Assembly: GCF_030546645.1 (NCBI RefSeq)
Contig: NZ_JAUOTO010000002.1
Location: 124,001-188,000, forward strand
Reading direction: 5' to 3'
Source: Flavitalea plasmicola
GTDB taxonomy: Bacteria > Bacteroidota > Bacteroidia > Chitinophagales > Chitinophagaceae
Length of the DNA: 64,000 bases
Shown: one piece after another, positions 45,541 through 54,345 of the stretch
How the letters are laid out: every line of letters begins with the position of its first letter
Numbering within the stretch: the stretch's first letter is position 1
Made by a program: the position numbers and the translations under genes
The notes under the pieces: generated by a model
What the model was told of the DNA's origin: nothing
Databases searched by the model: none
What the model saw: only the letters and a program-made list of their open reading frames with translations

Positions 45541-46856
45541 CAGGCCGTTATTTCTTCCTCCGCATAGGTCAGGCCCTCACCATTGACCAGCTCTTCGCCC
45601 ATAAGTTTACGCAGGGCGTTCTGAAGATTATGCAGCTGCTTGAAAATATCGTGTTCTGTCCGGAAGCCGGGGATGGTCTGGGGGGACTTGAAATAGAAAG
45701 ACAACCATTCCTGTATCCCACTGAGACCGGATCTTTTGGCCAGATCGCCAAATAAGGCCAGGTCCAGCACCAGCGGGGCAGCCAGGATACTGTCGCGGCA
45801 TAAGAAGTTGATCTTGATCTGCATCGAGTAACCCAGCCAGCCGAAAATATCAATATTGTCCCAGCTCTCCTTGTTATCGCCATGAGGGGGATAGTAATTG
45901 ATCCGGATCTTATGGTACAGCTCGCTATACAATTCCGGGCTCAGATCCGGGCGGAGGATGTCCTCCAGGACGCTGAGCTTGGAAACCTCCTTGGTACGGA
46001 AATTATCCGGTTCGTCCAGCACATAGCCGTCGCGGTTACCTAAAATATTGGTAGAGAACCAACCTTTTACGCCAAGGGCGCGGGCCTGCAGGCCGGGGGC
46101 GAGGATGGTCTTCATTAACGTCTGTCCTGTCTTGAAATCCTTGCCGGCGATGGGGGTCTCTGTCTGCTTGGCCAGCTCCGTGAGCGCGGGGATATCACAG
46201 GTGAGGTTGGGCGCGCCATTGAGGAAGGGGACGCCCAGCTTGATAGCGGCATAGGCATAGATCATGCTGGGGGCGATGCGGGGATCATTTTCGCGGAGCC
46301 CTTTTTCGAAAGCTTCCAGGGTTTCATGCACATCGGATACTTCCGTATATTTCTCGGTACTGCCGCACCATACCATCACCAGGCGATCGCAGTCGCGGGA
46401 ATCCTGGAACTGGGCGATGTCGTCCATCAGGGCTTCGGCCAGCTTCATTTTATTGGCGCCCGTCTTGATGTGGGTACCATCGAGGTTCTTGATATAAGCT
46501 TTGTCAAACACCGCCTTCATGGGCTTCAGGGCTTCCAGTTCGGGGCGGAGCGCCTGTAAGAGTCCGGGTTCCAGCACTTTGGCCCTGCTGGCGGCTTCGT
46601 ATACATTGTCCTCGTATACGTCCCAGCCGCCGAAAACCAGGTCCTGGAGGTTGGCCAATGGAACGAAATCTTTTATTTTAGGATAATTGTTCCCGGATTT
46701 CCGGTTGAGGTGAATATTTCCCATCTGTGTGATAGATCCAATTGGTTGCGCTAATCCTTTCTTTATTGCTTCAACGCCTGCAATCAAAGTAGTTGCTACG
46801 GCGCCTAAACCGGGGATCAACACTCCCAGCCTGCCAGTCGGTTCTTTTACTTCCAT
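45540..46856 (-). CDS. ino1: Inositol-3-phosphate synthase
   Basis: A 438-aa NAD-dependent enzyme converting glucose 6-phosphate to myo-inositol 3-phosphate. The Rossmann motif is GVLIPGLGAVATTLIAG; other family blocks are VFGGWDVYEDN, VMVWCGSTEKY, PFLNGAPNLTCDIPAL, AGKDFKTGQTLMKTILAPGL, STNILGNRDG and the catalytic Lys in YSMQIKINFLCRDSILAAPL. It starts the six-gene operon; the stop codon TGATG overlaps the pgpA ATG by one base. Confidence 0.95.
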   Translation of the reverse strand: MEVKEPTGRLGVLIPGLGAVATTLIAGVEAIKKGLAQPIGSITQMGNIHLNRKSGNNYPKIKDFVPLANLQDLVFGGWDVYEDNVYEAASRAKVLEPGLLQALRPELEALKPMKAVFDKAYIKNLDGTHIKTGANKMKLAEALMDDIAQFQDSRDCDRLVMVWCGSTEKYTEVSDVHETLEAFEKGLRENDPRIAPSMIYAYAAIKLGVPFLNGAPNLTCDIPALTELAKQTETPIAGKDFKTGQTLMKTILAPGLQARALGVKGWFSTNILGNRDGYVLDEPDNFRTKEVSKLSVLEDILRPDLSPELYSELYHKIRINYYPPHGDNKESWDNIDIFGWLGYSMQIKINFLCRDSILAAPLVLDLALFGDLAKRSGLSGIQEWLSFYFKSPQTIPGFRTEHDIFKQLHNLQNALRKLMGEELVNGEGLTYAEEEITA

Positions 46857-46891
46857 GGTTGTATGGTTTTGTAGTGATTAAAATGCAATCG

Positions 46892-46923
46892 CAAAATTAT
46901 CGAAATAATAATTTTTCGAACAA
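46892..46923 (-). promoter_or_regulatory. Promoter of the inositol-lipid operon with possible operator
   Basis: On the minus strand TTG (46921-46923) is followed by 21 nt and TAATTTTG (46892-46899), an exact TAnnTTTG box, 36 nt before the ATG. The spacer contains the inverted repeat TCGAAA/TTTCGA (46900-46919), well placed for a repressor. The rest of the 46857-47120 gap shows nothing else I can name. Confidence 0.6.
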
Positions 46924-47120
46924 AATAGTTTTCTGGTCGAAAAAAACGCATATGGGTGACACTGAGCCTCTTATAACCTATGCTAAAATTGTCTGATCTG
47001 ATAAAAATAACTCCTTATACGTTAAAAGAAGGTGAATCTCGGCGAACAGGGGGTTTTGGGTGGTCAAATACGGTATTCGTCGGTCGGGAAGGCCGGTGAG
47101 GCAGGATCGGCCGGGCAAAA

Positions 47121-48242
47121 TTACACGCTGATCTTTTTATCCCTGGCGGTGTTCCTCCATTCTCCCGTGAGCCGGCCCTCCTCGATGGTATAAACACGCT
47201 CATACAGATTGACGGTGGGGCAGATATGCATGGGCAATCCATACACTATGTCTCCGGGATGGTGTCCGTGCTCTTCGCTGGCGGATACCACCAGGTGCTC
47301 TTCGCTTTGTCCTGTGGCAATCCAGTCGGGAGCGTTGAGAAAGCTTACCCGGCGGGGCAGCTCATTTTCGGCGGCAATGGATTTATGTCCCAGGTCCAGG
47401 CAAAGTCTGCCGGGGGCCGGCAGAGAGATGACGCGGCTCACCACGAGTGCGGCGGGCAGGAATCCCTGTTCCGGGCATGTGTCACTGTAACCCTTATCCC
47501 AATAGACAAAAGTGCCGGGACTGCATTCCACGTCCGGTCTTTTGCAGTGAACGGAAAAGGTAGGGCTGCCTCCTGCGATGACGATGGGATCGGCGAAACC
47601 TGCCTGTATCAGGGCTTGCTTCAGGGCCGCGACCGCGGCAAAAGCGTCATCGCATTTCTGCTTCCGCGCGTCGAATTCCACGTCGCGGATATGACCGTCA
47701 TAGGCGTGCAGGCCGATGGGAGTGACGCCGGCGGTCGATGCGGCTGTCCGGTAGAGTTGGAAGGCGGCCGCGCCCGGTGGGATGCCTGTACGGTTCATCC
47801 CAATGTTCAAATCGAGGTAGACGGAGATATTCAGGCCGGCGGATGCAAAAGCGGCGCCCATCGCTGTCAATGCTTCTTCGTTGTCCGACAGGCAGGAGCA
47901 TTTCGCTGCCGGGTATTTGCGGACAAGTGAAATGAAGCGCTGCAGTTTGGGACCTATCGGCTGATAGGCCAGGAGGATGTCCGTAGCGCCGGCGATGGCC
48001 AGCATCTCGGCTTCGGCGATGGTGGCGCATTTGAATTTATGGATACCGGCGTCCAGCAACAGCCGGGTGACATCGGGAGATTTATGCGTCTTGACATGCG
48101 GGCGCAGGCGGGCGGGGTGGCCGGCCATTTCGACGGCCAAAGCTATATTGGCTTTTACGCGATGGGGATAGACCACCAGTGCAGGTGAATCTATTTGGTC
48201 CACCGTCTCTATGCGGTACCATTCAGGCGCGATGGGTATCAT
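47121..48242 (-). CDS. D-threonine aldolase-like PLP enzyme (alanine racemase N-terminal fold)
   Basis: A 373-aa fold-type III PLP protein. The PLP Lys lies in RLRPHVKTHKSPDV, and VYLDLNIGMNRTGI and LHAYDGHIRDVEF are barrel motifs. The C-terminal beta domain has LGHKSIAAE, SEEHG and MHICPTVNL, the metal-binding region of D-threonine aldolases. It may cleave or dehydrate D-3-hydroxyamino acids. It lies 10 nt after the RidA gene, which suits a reactive enamine product being cleared by RidA. ATG 48242 is preferred to a TTG at 48266. Confidence 0.83.
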   Translation of the reverse strand: MIPIAPEWYRIETVDQIDSPALVVYPHRVKANIALAVEMAGHPARLRPHVKTHKSPDVTRLLLDAGIHKFKCATIAEAEMLAIAGATDILLAYQPIGPKLQRFISLVRKYPAAKCSCLSDNEEALTAMGAAFASAGLNISVYLDLNIGMNRTGIPPGAAAFQLYRTAASTAGVTPIGLHAYDGHIRDVEFDARKQKCDDAFAAVAALKQALIQAGFADPIVIAGGSPTFSVHCKRPDVECSPGTFVYWDKGYSDTCPEQGFLPAALVVSRVISLPAPGRLCLDLGHKSIAAENELPRRVSFLNAPDWIATGQSEEHLVVSASEEHGHHPGDIVYGLPMHICPTVNLYERVYTIEEGRLTGEWRNTARDKKISV

Positions 48243-48252
48243 CTGAGCATAT

Positions 48253-48723
48253 TTAATATAATTCAAATAAGGCTTCTATCTCCACGGGGATATTGTCGGG
48301 CAGCGAGCCCATGCCTACTGCGCTGCGGACACCTACGCCATTCTCTTCTCCCCAGACGGAGGCAAACAATTCGCTGCAGCCATTGATCACATAGGGATGC
48401 CGGTCGAATTCCGGCGTGCAGCCCACCATGCCCAATACTTTTATCACTCTTTTCACTTTGTCGAGGCTACCCAGATTGGACTGTATAGTGGCAAGGATCG
48501 CCAGTCCCGTCTGCCGGGCGGCCAGTCTGGCCTCTTCTATGTCCAGGTCGGCGCCTACGCGACCGATGATGAGGGTCCTGTCCTCTTTCAGAGGACCATG
48601 ACCGGATACATAAAGATATTTTCCATCTATCAGGCAAGGTTTGTACACGCCCAGGGGCGTCGGGGCGGGCGGCAATTGCAATCCCAGTGCGGCGAAATTC
48701 ATTTCAGGAGTTTGATCGGGCAT
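48253..48723 (-). CDS. RidA family protein
   Basis: A 156-aa YjgF/YER057c/UK114-type protein that would deaminate reactive enamines or imines. Visible are LIDGKYLYVSGHGPL, ARQTGLAILATIQSNLGSLD, RVIKVLGMVGCTPEF and GVGVRSAVGMGSLPDNIPVEI. The last block is like the RidA end, where an Arg (here in VRSAVG) binds the substrate carboxylate. It forms a pair with the PLP enzyme downstream. Confidence 0.88.
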   Translation of the reverse strand: MPDQTPEMNFAALGLQLPPAPTPLGVYKPCLIDGKYLYVSGHGPLKEDRTLIIGRVGADLDIEEARLAARQTGLAILATIQSNLGSLDKVKRVIKVLGMVGCTPEFDRHPYVINGCSELFASVWGEENGVGVRSAVGMGSLPDNIPVEIEALFELY

Positions 48724-48744
48724 ATTTGTATTTAACAGGATAAA

Positions 48745-49077
48745 TCAGGGGGCCGAAGTTACGGGATTTTTTTGTCCATCTTCCCGGCGCAATGCCTTAA
48801 AGCAGGCGATAAAGCCGCCGTCCATGAAAGTATTGGCGACGCTGCTGCACACCAGGAAATACCGGGGGATCCCTTCCGGATGTTGGGAAGACAGCTGTGG
48901 GATATAATGAAGGACGAATATACTGCTGTAAAACAACATGCCGGAAGCCAGCCAAAAATCGGGCCGGGCGGAAAGGGACTTGTCCGAATTATTCAGCAGG
49001 ACATCGGCGAGGGCGGCCACCCATTCAAACCCCATGCCGTACAGGAGGTAGGTCACGAACATTATTTTCTCCAGCAT
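48745..49077 (-). CDS. Internally deleted paralogue of the two upstream membrane proteins
   Basis: A 110-aa protein aligning to both ends of its 235- and 237-aa neighbours: its first 23 residues match their N-termini (YLLYGMGFEWVAA), and from ALADVLLNNSDKSLSARPDF it matches their last third. About 118 residues are missing in frame, joined at a shared Ala-Ala. It keeps GMLFYSSIFVL and NTFMDGGFIACF. It may be a functional short form or decaying; the reading frame is intact. It overlaps the upstream paralogue by 53 nt. Confidence 0.65.
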   Translation of the reverse strand: MLEKIMFVTYLLYGMGFEWVAALADVLLNNSDKSLSARPDFWLASGMLFYSSIFVLHYIPQLSSQHPEGIPRYFLVCSSVANTFMDGGFIACFKALRREDGQKNPVTSAP

Positions 49078-49732
49078 GAGTTTGTCGTTTTAAGGTAACA
49101 AAGCAAGCGATGAAGCCGCCGTACATGAACGCGTTGGCGACGGTGCTGCATGCCATAAAATACCAGCCTACCAGGGCGGCCGATCTGAAGAAGATCTCGG
49201 CGATATAGATAAGCGTGAATATGCTGCAATAGAAGAGCATGCCGGCGCTCAGCCAGAAAGCGGGTTGCGCGGACAAGGGAGTATCGGATGTGTTTACCAG
49301 GATATCGATGAGGGCCGCGCAGGTGGTGATCAGCTGTATGAACATGGTGAACAGCTGGAATGAAGGATTCAAATCGTTCAATGGCGGTCCCCAGATATAA
49401 TTTGCGGCCGAGCCCAGGGTCAGTACGATCAGCATTGCCGTGAGCAGGCGTTTTGCCCATCTCCGCGACAACAGGCGGAGCTGAATGTAGACGATGCCTC
49501 CCGTCTCGCAGTAAGCCCAGATATTATATAAAGAATGGGCTTTGATGTGCAGCGGGATGGCGAACTGGTCGGACGTCTCCACTACCACCGTCGCCCAGCA
49601 TAAGACGACCAGCCATTTATAGGCGTCCTGCCAGGCAGCCCGTCGGTTGCGCTGGCCGATGATGGCGGCGGCCCATTCAATTCCCAGAAGGTACACTGTG
49701 TAGGTCAGGTACACTACCAGCCGTAGGACCAT
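49025..49732 (-). CDS. Tandem membrane protein paralogue 2, unknown function
   Basis: A 235-aa protein with six to seven hydrophobic segments. Conserved with paralogue 1: YTVYLLGIEWAAAIIGQR, RAAWQDAYKWLV, AANYIWGPPLNDLNPSFQLF, FWLSAGMLFYCSIFTL and FMYGGFIACF. No known family comes to mind. The two full copies look roughly two-thirds identical by eye. Its last residues are encoded by the first bases of the next copy in another frame. Confidence 0.72.
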   Translation of the reverse strand: MVLRLVVYLTYTVYLLGIEWAAAIIGQRNRRAAWQDAYKWLVVLCWATVVVETSDQFAIPLHIKAHSLYNIWAYCETGGIVYIQLRLLSRRWAKRLLTAMLIVLTLGSAANYIWGPPLNDLNPSFQLFTMFIQLITTCAALIDILVNTSDTPLSAQPAFWLSAGMLFYCSIFTLIYIAEIFFRSAALVGWYFMACSTVANAFMYGGFIACFVTLKRQTHAGENNVRDLPPVRHGV

Positions 49733-50390
49733 AAGGTTGTTTTTTTAAGGTGAGGAAGCAGGCGATAAAGCCGCCGTACATAAAAGTATTGGCGATGAGG
49801 CTGCATACTAGAAAAAACCAGCCTATCGGACCAGGCGATCTGAAGAACAGCAGGAAGATATAGTTAAGGACGAATACGCTGCAATAAAAGAGCATACCGG
49901 CGTTCATCCAGAAAGCGGGCTGTGCGGACAAAGGGACAGCGGTCGTTTTGTCGCCCAGTATATCGATGAGAGCCGCGCAGGTGCCTATCAGCTGGATGAA
50001 CAGGGTGAACAGCTGGAAGGGGGGATTTAAATCGTTCAATGGCGGACCCCAGACATAATTTGCGGCCGTGCCGATGGTCAGCAGGATAAGCATTGCCGTG
50101 AGCAGGTGTTTTGTCCATTGCTGCTTCAGCAGGCGGCGCTGAATGAAGATAATGCCGCCCGTCTCGAAATAGCCCCATATATTATAGAAAATATGGTGTT
50201 GGACGCGCAGCAGGATGAAGCAGTGGTCGGTCATCTCCACTACCACCGTCACCCAGCATAAGATGACCAGCCACTTGTAGGCATCCTGCCAGGCAGCCCT
50301 TTTGCAACGCTGGCCGACGATGGCTGCAGCCCATTCAAAGCCGAGGCAGTACACTGTGTAGACAAGGTATAATATCACCCGCAGGAGCAT
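49677..50390 (-). CDS. Tandem membrane protein paralogue 1, unknown function
   Basis: A 237-aa membrane protein, first of three tandem copies (YTVYCLGFEWAAAIVGQR at the start, AANYVWGPPLNDLNPPFQLF in the middle, FMYGGFIACF near the end). The Asn-Asp-Leu-Asn-Pro block and Trp-rich segment are fixed in both full copies and probably matter for function. It ends 56 nt inside the next copy. The NPP gene begins further upstream on the same strand, its stop codon 27 nt away. Confidence 0.72.
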   Translation of the reverse strand: MLLRVILYLVYTVYCLGFEWAAAIVGQRCKRAAWQDAYKWLVILCWVTVVVEMTDHCFILLRVQHHIFYNIWGYFETGGIIFIQRRLLKQQWTKHLLTAMLILLTIGTAANYVWGPPLNDLNPPFQLFTLFIQLIGTCAALIDILGDKTTAVPLSAQPAFWMNAGMLFYCSVFVLNYIFLLFFRSPGPIGWFFLVCSLIANTFMYGGFIACFLTLKKQPYGPTAGSVPDLHSVPSGN

Positions 50391-50417
50391 AAGGTTGTTT
50401 TTTTATTGACAATGGCA

Positions 50418-51683
50418 TCAGCGCAGTCCTTCTTTCAATACTTTCAGATCGCCGTCGATATCCGGCGGCGGGGTGAGCCCCAGGATATGCGCTATCAACG
50501 GATATACGTTCACATTTTCGAAAGCCGGTATCGTGAGGCCCTGTTTGAACGCGGGGCCCCAGGCGTAGAAGGTGGCGCCCATCTGGGAGATGGCGTTGTC
50601 GAAACCGTGTTCGCCTGGAATGAGCCTGTTATTCTTTAAAAAGAACATCCGGGGATATTTGGTCACCAGCAGGATGTCCCCCATCCGGCGGTAGCGGTCA
50701 TCCTTAGACGTATAATGCCACCGGGACGGCGTTTCATCGGGGAGGTAGACGTCGAAATCCTTTGCTTCTTTTTTCAGGGCTTCGTAAGCGGCAGGGATAT
50801 CTTTCCTGTCGCGCGCATACAGGTGCCGCAGGGTCTCGCTGCCCGCGACGATGAATTTTGTCGTGTCGATGGAAGCAGGAACGGCGACGCCGTGCAGGGT
50901 GTCGATGGGCGCCATGCCATGGTCCGAAACGAAAATGTAATTCACCGGCAGGTGCAGTGAATCCACCATGCGCGTCATTTTTCCGACGACATCATCCACC
51001 AGGTGAACGGCTTCATCCGCCTCTTTCGAATCGGGTCCGTAGATATGCTCCGCGTGATCCACCTGGGACATGTAGAAAAGGATCAGGTGCGGGCGTTGCG
51101 GCTCCGGCAGGCTGAGCCAGCTCTTTACGGCCCGCAGGCGGGTGTCCATGGATATTTTATCATTGAAATAATAGTAGTGGGTGGGGCGGACACCGGCGAC
51201 GGCCGCCTCGGAGCCTACCCAGAAAAGACTGGCCGTCACCATCTGCTGCTGTTCGGCCAGCGCCCAGATAGGAATGCCCCCGTACCAGGAGCTGTCACGG
51301 ACGGCGGTGCGATCGCTGATCCTGTACCCTCTACCCTTTTGGGGATCGTAAAAAGTGTTGTCCACGATGCCATGGTGGGAGGGATAAAGACCGGTGGCCA
51401 GGCTGTAATGGTTCGGGAAAGTGACGGAAGGATAGGAAGGGATCATCTTTTCTGCGGCCACTCCGCCCGCACGCAGCGCCAGCAGGTGGGAGGCATGGTA
51501 TTTTTCAGCAAGGTCCCAGCGAAACCCGTCGGCGGAGATCATGATCACGTATGGCTTTTGCAGCTGTACGGGACTGTTGGACCGTCCGGGCATGACTATC
51601 TCGGCGGTGTCCGGGGCCGTTTGAGCAGAGCCATTTGAAGTAAACAGGGATGCGACAATCAGGAAAAGGACAGGTCTTCTCAT
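50418..51683 (-). CDS. Nucleotide pyrophosphatase/phosphodiesterase (NPP, alkaline phosphatase superfamily)
   Basis: A 421-aa secreted enzyme with a signal peptide ending near SNGSAQ. The metal and nucleophile sites are VIMISADGFRWD (Asp), PSYPSVTFPNHYSLATG (Thr nucleophile), YMSQVDHAEHIYGPDS (Asp, His) and FVSDHGMAPID (Asp, His), with a later GEHGFDN. This is the ectonucleotide pyrophosphatase/phosphodiesterase pattern. It would hydrolyse phosphodiesters such as nucleotides or lipid headgroups in the periplasm. Confidence 0.88.
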   Translation of the reverse strand: MRRPVLFLIVASLFTSNGSAQTAPDTAEIVMPGRSNSPVQLQKPYVIMISADGFRWDLAEKYHASHLLALRAGGVAAEKMIPSYPSVTFPNHYSLATGLYPSHHGIVDNTFYDPQKGRGYRISDRTAVRDSSWYGGIPIWALAEQQQMVTASLFWVGSEAAVAGVRPTHYYYFNDKISMDTRLRAVKSWLSLPEPQRPHLILFYMSQVDHAEHIYGPDSKEADEAVHLVDDVVGKMTRMVDSLHLPVNYIFVSDHGMAPIDTLHGVAVPASIDTTKFIVAGSETLRHLYARDRKDIPAAYEALKKEAKDFDVYLPDETPSRWHYTSKDDRYRRMGDILLVTKYPRMFFLKNNRLIPGEHGFDNAISQMGATFYAWGPAFKQGLTIPAFENVNVYPLIAHILGLTPPPDIDGDLKVLKEGLR

Positions 51684-51839
51684 ATTGGTTGGTATTCGGT
51701 GGTGAAATTAAAGTATTTAGGTTGATCATCCGCGAACAACGACTGTATCGAATACGAACAACGTCGCGGGCTATCCGTGTATTATCAATTGATTTATAAG
51801 AAGATGCAATAGTGGCATTTTTTTGGTTGCGGGAGACAC

Positions 51840-54224
51840 ATGATAAGAAACTATTTCAAGGTTGCCATACGGAATCTCCTGCGCAACAAGTACTTTTCTT
51901 TCATCAATATCATGGGGCTGGCAGTGGGGATGACGGCCTGTTTCCTGATCTTCCGGTATGTAAGGTTTGAACTGAGCTATGATGATTTTCATGCCAAGGC
52001 GGACCGGATCTATCGTGTGGCGGGCGATGTCGTCACGCCCACCAAAACCGTTCACGCAGGGGTCAGCGTCGGGCCCGTGGCCATCCTGCTTAAAAAAGAA
52101 TTCCCGGAAGTAGAAGACGCCGTCCGCCTATACAGGGACGGTTTTCTTGTGACCAAAGGGAACATAAAATTCCAGGAAAAGACCTCGGTAATGGCCGACA
52201 GCTCGCTCTTCCGCATCTTTGACTTTCCCTTGATCGCAGGCGACGCGCGTACGGCGCTGAGAGACCCAATGAGTGTTGTATTGTCAAAGAGCGCCGCCAA
52301 AAAATATTTCGGAGACGCCAACCCGCTGGGGCAGCATGTACTGCTCACCGGGGGCGCCATCGATGCCACCGTCACCGGCATCATGAAGGACATCCCGGAG
52401 AATTCACAGATCCGGACCGACATGTTTGTTTCCCTATCGTCCTGGGAACAGATCTATGGCTTCCCCAAGCAGGACAGCCAGTGGACTGCGCACAATTACT
52501 ACACCTATATCCTGATGCGGCCTCACACGGATGCCGCCTCTCTGGAGAAAAAGCTCCCGGCATTTATGGAGTTCCACCACGGCGCCGACGCCCGGAAGTC
52601 GCAGATGTCCGAAACCCTGTTGCTGGAGCCGCTGATGGATGTTTATTTAAGGTCCCCGCGGGATGGATTCGTAACAGGGAATATTCAAAATGTCCGCATC
52701 TTCTCCATCATCGGCGTCTTTATCCTCATCATTGCCTGCATCAATTTTATCAATCTGACAACAGCCCGCAGCACGGTGCGGGCAAAAGAGGTGGGCGTAC
52801 GGAAAGTGATTGGCGCAGCCCGGGGCCAGGTAGCGGCACAGTTCATGGGAGAATCAGTGATCATTTGCTGGGTGGCGTTTGCGCTGACCCTTTTGGCAGG
52901 CTCGCTGATGATGCCCTGGCTCAACCATCTTGCCGGGAAAGACATCGGTTCCTATTTCTTAAGCGGGCCAGCGGATCTTGCGATGTTGTTCTTATTGTCC
53001 ACTGCGATCGGCCTCGTTGCCGGCATCTATCCTTCCCTGGTGCTGTCCTCCTTTAAGGCCGTCAGTGTGCTGAAAGGCCGGTGGGCGACGGGAACCCAGG
53101 GGCTGCTGCTACGGAAAGGCCTGGTGGTTTTCCAGTTCACTATCTCCATTGTATTTGTCCTGGGGACCATCGTCGTCTTCAAACAGCTGCGTTACATGCG
53201 CAGCCAGGAGCTCGGCTTCAGCAGGGAACAGGAAATGATCATCGAAACGAATTTCGATAAGAACCGGGACGTTTTTAAACAATCCTTAGCTTCCATACCC
53301 GGCGTACTGTCAACCGCCTATTCTTCAGGGGTGCCAGGTCAGGCTATTCTGCAGGTGTATACGGTCCTGGAGAACAGGGAAGGTGAAATGCAAAAAACAA
53401 TTGTGGGCAGGGACTGCGTCGACCCCGACTTTATCACTCAATATGACCTGAAGGTCGTAGCCGGGAGGGCCTTTTTGAAAGGTTTATCCACCGACAGCAC
53501 CCAGGCTATGATGATCAATGAAAGTGCGGTCGAATTGCTGGGCTATCATTCGCCGCAGGAGGCGCTTGGCCGGAAATGGGAGCAACGGGGCGCCCGGGGG
53601 ACGATCATCGGTGTATTAAAAAACTTCCATTACCGATCGCTGCAGGAGAGCATTCAACCGCTGGTCCTGCGTATAAACCCCAACGAGTTCGGGACCATTT
53701 CGATCAAGCTGTCGGCAGCCGGCCCGGGTGCGACGATCAGGGCCATTGAAGACCACTGGAGGCAGGCAATACCCAATCGACCCTTCGAGTTTACTTTTTT
53801 GGATGAGCTGTTCGATAGCCAGTACCGGGCGGAGGACAAATTCGGGGACCTGTTCCTGCATTTCGCCGTGCTGGCCATCTTTATCTCCTGCCTGGGGTTG
53901 CTGGGACTGGCATCCTACAGCAATTTCCTTCGTACAAAGGAGATAGGTGTACGGAAAGTATTAGGCGCCAGCGTTTCCCATATCGTGCACCTGCTGTCCG
54001 TGGATTTTGTCAAACTGGTGTTGATCGCTTTTCTTATCGCATCGCCCGTCGGATGGTATGCCATGCACCAATGGCTGGGCGGATTTGCTTACAGCACGAC
54101 TATTTCCTGGCAGGTGTTTGCCCTGTCGGGGGGAGCGGCTATCCTGATGGTGATACTAACGATCAGCTACCAGGCTGTCAGGGCGGCGGTGGCCAATCCG
54201 GTGAAGAGTTTGAGGACGGAATAG
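51840..54224 (+). CDS. FtsX/MacB-type ABC transporter permease
   Basis: A 794-aa permease, paralogous to the one at 21103-23499. It starts MIRNYFKVAIRNLLRNKYF, has the first helix NIMGLAVGMTACFLIFRYV, two FtsX cores with GVRKVIGAARGQV and GVRKVLGASVSHI, and ends AVANPVKSLRTE. As with its paralogue no ATPase adjoins. A pair of CGAACAACG direct repeats lies about 85 nt upstream, just as CGAAC-containing sequence precedes the paralogue. Confidence 0.88.
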   Translation: MIRNYFKVAIRNLLRNKYFSFINIMGLAVGMTACFLIFRYVRFELSYDDFHAKADRIYRVAGDVVTPTKTVHAGVSVGPVAILLKKEFPEVEDAVRLYRDGFLVTKGNIKFQEKTSVMADSSLFRIFDFPLIAGDARTALRDPMSVVLSKSAAKKYFGDANPLGQHVLLTGGAIDATVTGIMKDIPENSQIRTDMFVSLSSWEQIYGFPKQDSQWTAHNYYTYILMRPHTDAASLEKKLPAFMEFHHGADARKSQMSETLLLEPLMDVYLRSPRDGFVTGNIQNVRIFSIIGVFILIIACINFINLTTARSTVRAKEVGVRKVIGAARGQVAAQFMGESVIICWVAFALTLLAGSLMMPWLNHLAGKDIGSYFLSGPADLAMLFLLSTAIGLVAGIYPSLVLSSFKAVSVLKGRWATGTQGLLLRKGLVVFQFTISIVFVLGTIVVFKQLRYMRSQELGFSREQEMIIETNFDKNRDVFKQSLASIPGVLSTAYSSGVPGQAILQVYTVLENREGEMQKTIVGRDCVDPDFITQYDLKVVAGRAFLKGLSTDSTQAMMINESAVELLGYHSPQEALGRKWEQRGARGTIIGVLKNFHYRSLQESIQPLVLRINPNEFGTISIKLSAAGPGATIRAIEDHWRQAIPNRPFEFTFLDELFDSQYRAEDKFGDLFLHFAVLAIFISCLGLLGLASYSNFLRTKEIGVRKVLGASVSHIVHLLSVDFVKLVLIAFLIASPVGWYAMHQWLGGFAYSTTISWQVFALSGGAAILMVILTISYQAVRAAVANPVKSLRTE

Positions 54225-54225
54225 C

Positions 54226-54345
54226 TGTGAGCGGCGAGCTGTGAGCTGTGAGCGGCGAGCTGCGAGCTACAAGCTGCAAGCTGCAAGCTTCAAGCCAGGG
54301 TTTAGATAAGCGCACTTGTAGCTTGTAGCTTGAAGCTGATGGCTA
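54226..54345. repeat. Heptamer array 3 (between the permease and mutS2)
   Basis: About 10 plus-strand units (TGAGCGG, CGAGCTG, CAAGCTG) lead into the core CCAGGGTTTAGATAAGCGCA and an inverted arm CTTGTAGCTTGTAGCTTGAA. It lies between convergent genes and could fold into a long hairpin. The mutS2 stop codon sits at its right edge. Confidence 0.88.
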
